DNA from: Novosphingobium sp. TH158 | GTDB taxonomy: Bacteria > Pseudomonadota > Alphaproteobacteria > Sphingomonadales > Sphingomonadaceae | DNA length: 64,000 bases | Direction of reading: 5' to 3' | NCBI RefSeq assembly: GCF_002855555.1 | Contig: NZ_PKRT01000002.1 | Location: 248,001-312,000, forward strand | Shown here: positions 62,498 through 64,000 of the stretch, piece by piece | How positions within the stretch are numbered: position 1 is the first letter of the stretch | Layout of the letters: each line of letters opens with the position of its first letter | The notes under the pieces: model-generated | Told to the model about the DNA's origin: nothing | The model's database searches: none | The model's input: the letters and a program-made list of their open reading frames with translations, nothing else | Made by a program: the position numbers and the translations under genes

Positions 62498-63768
62498 ACT
62501 GCTTCTGCCTGTTCGGGCTCGGGCTTCCGCCAGCGCGGGGCCCGGGGCAGGACCACTAGCAGCAGCCCGCCAATCACGCAGCCCGCAGCACCGACCATCA
62601 GGAAGCTGTCGTAATTGCCCGAGGTGTCGTACATCCGCCCGGCAAGCAGCGGCCCGAGCCCGGTTGCCAGCGAAATGACGGCGGAGATCGTGCCATAGAT
62701 CTTGCCGAAGTTCTTCATGCCGCCGTATTCGGCAGCGAAGAACAGGGTGATGTTGGTCTTGGTGCCGATGGCATAGCCGTTCATCAACATGGCAAAGACC
62801 ACCAGCGGCATCGAGCGCGCGCCCTCCATCAACGGCACCATGGCCAGTGCACAGGCCGCCAGCGTCAGCCCGCCCACCCAGTTCGGGCGATAGCGATCGA
62901 GCAGCCAGCCGGTGGCGAGCTTGCCTGCCACGGCGGCAAGGCCGGAAAGGAACAGCAGTTGCGCCGCCTGGGCGCGGCCAATGCCGGATTCTGTCAGGAT
63001 CGGGAACAGGTGGATCGAGAAGCCCTGCGTTACCGCCATGACAATGAAGGATGACGCCAGGATCATCCACAGAGCGGGGCTGCGCACGGCTTCCGGGATC
63101 GACAGCCCCGGCACGTCTGCCGGAACGTCCCCTGCCTGCCTTGCCGCCTCTGCCAGCGCCTTTTCCCGCTTGGAAAAACCATCGTGGAAGAACAGCAGGC
63201 AGACGATGAAGGTCAACGAGCCCCAGCCCAGCGCCATCCAGATATAGGCCTGCCGCCAGCCGAACCCTTCGATCAGCCAGTTGCCGAGCATCGGCACGAT
63301 GCCTTGGGCGACGGCCGTGCCCGCCACGACCAGGCCCAGAGCCAGCCCGCGCGATTTCTCGAACTTGCGGGCAACGGCGGCGGACCAGATCGTGGACTTG
63401 ATGGTCACCAGGATCATGCCGAAGATCACCCACATGGCGATCCACAGCGTTGCAGAACCGTTCATCAGGCCGAAGCTGGCCATGGCCACCGTGGTCAGCA
63501 CGACGCCCGGCAAGGCCAGCCTGCGCGAACCGTACTTGTCGATCAGGATGCCGAAGAAGGGCGAAAGGAATGCCGTCATGGTCGTGGCGATGGCCGGTCC
63601 GGCAGACAAGGTCGTGCGATTCCAGCCGAATTCCTCGCCCAGCGGCTGCATGAAGATGCCGGCGCCAGACAGCATGACCGAGAACAGCGAGAAACCCAGG
63701 GAGGCCGAAAGGACGACAAGCCACCCTTGTGACCATTCCTCGCGTGCAGTGCGTGCGCCAGCTGCCAT
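62491..63768 (-). CDS. MFS transporter
   Basis: The protein has 425 residues with twelve predicted helices in two blocks separated by a charged loop (FHDGFSKREKALAEAARQ). The layout resembles monocarboxylate/oxalate-formate antiporter families. The substrate is unknown. It converges on the fatty acyl-AMP ligase gene. Confidence 0.88.
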   Translation of the reverse strand: MAAGARTAREEWSQGWLVVLSASLGFSLFSVMLSGAGIFMQPLGEEFGWNRTTLSAGPAIATTMTAFLSPFFGILIDKYGSRRLALPGVVLTTVAMASFGLMNGSATLWIAMWVIFGMILVTIKSTIWSAAVARKFEKSRGLALGLVVAGTAVAQGIVPMLGNWLIEGFGWRQAYIWMALGWGSLTFIVCLLFFHDGFSKREKALAEAARQAGDVPADVPGLSIPEAVRSPALWMILASSFIVMAVTQGFSIHLFPILTESGIGRAQAAQLLFLSGLAAVAGKLATGWLLDRYRPNWVGGLTLAACALAMVPLMEGARSMPLVVFAMLMNGYAIGTKTNITLFFAAEYGGMKNFGKIYGTISAVISLATGLGPLLAGRMYDTSGNYDSFLMVGAAGCVIGGLLLVVLPRAPRWRKPEPEQAEAVA

Positions 63769-63922
63769 CTTCGCTTCTCTCCCGTCCTATAGGCGATAGG
63801 CTAGGCCAGGAACGGAGGAATGCAAAGCGCCCCCATCGTCCTCCCGTCGCAGCATCTTGGCGGCGATGCTTCAGCGGTGTCGCATTTGTGTCGGGGAAGA
63901 AATAAAATGACCGGAATCCGCG

Positions 63923-64000
63923 TCAGCGCCAGCCCTCAGCATCGGCACCAGCCATGTCGTGATGCCCCGCCAGCAGGCGACCGTGCTTGCCAATTACCTG
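63923..64000 (-). CDS. Possible C-terminal end of a gene that continues past the window
   Basis: The last 25 codons on the minus strand are open to the edge and end at 63923. The residues (QVIGKHGRLLAGHH) could be a protein end, but short plus-strand frames are also open here (one from ATG 63907 with GGGGAAG upstream). Only sequence beyond 64000 can settle it. The 63769-63922 stretch otherwise shows nothing recognisable. Confidence 0.3.
   Translation of the reverse strand, partial: QVIGKHGRLLAGHHDMAGADAEGWR

Overview
The window looks like chromosomal DNA of a GC-rich alphaproteobacterium of the sphingomonad group (Novosphingobium/Sphingomonas type). Supporting signs are the RsmB, DUF1674, ferrochelatase, Mrp, HflK/HflC and DegP blocks, an NDUFA12 complex I subunit next to a DUF2155 gene and aat, and many GTG/TTG starts with 1-4 bp gene overlaps. 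No database search was possible, so the taxon is an inference from gene content and style.

Region 1 (1-8.5 kb) is a surface-attachment module. A membrane histidine kinase (cut by the window edge) and an OmpR-type regulator lie divergent from a run of exported proteins. That run is a HfaA-like small subunit, a HfaB/CsgG-like lipoprotein with an added C-terminal domain, a 1127-residue repeat adhesin in the HfaD position, and a secreted Arg/Gly/Tyr/Asp-rich protein. The layout resembles the Caulobacter holdfast-anchor locus or curli secretion and is closed by strong terminators.

Region 2 (8.6-19.3 kb) is the most unusual part: an apparent lasso-peptide type RiPP cluster. It encodes a 51-residue precursor, an asparagine-synthetase-like macrolactam synthetase, a transglutaminase-like leader peptidase (B2), a PqqD-like leader-binding protein (B1) and a large set of possible tailoring or accessory enzymes. 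These are an HPr-kinase-like protein, a nucleotidyltransferase-fold protein, a second PqqD protein, a PRMT-like methyltransferase, a Stf0 sulfotransferase, a 2OG-Fe(II) oxygenase, a GT4 glycosyltransferase and, further out, an acyltransferase. No exporter, TonB receptor or isopeptidase is visible. A tRNA-Lys marks the boundary with housekeeping genes.

Region 3 (19.4-50 kb) is mostly core metabolism and envelope maintenance: folK, aguB, msrA, rsmB, hemH, a molybdenum hydroxylase subunit, mrp, hflKC-degP, a PBP1A-type synthase, msrB, nfeD plus an SPFH protein, lysC, ubiG, nicotinamide riboside uptake (pnuC plus kinase), aroC, corA, a Baeyer-Villiger-type monooxygenase, a TauD-type dioxygenase and others. 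A GC-rich stretch with many hairpins and a strong terminator beside lysC is a candidate independent noncoding RNA.

Region 4 (50-64 kb) holds the classical tRNA-Trp/secE/nusG/rplK/rplA order, interrupted twice by tandem pairs of membrane proteins: two acyltransferases, and two related polytopic proteins of unknown function. It is followed by aat, DUF2155, NDUFA12, DUF192 and recX genes, a fatty-acyl-AMP ligase and an MFS transporter.
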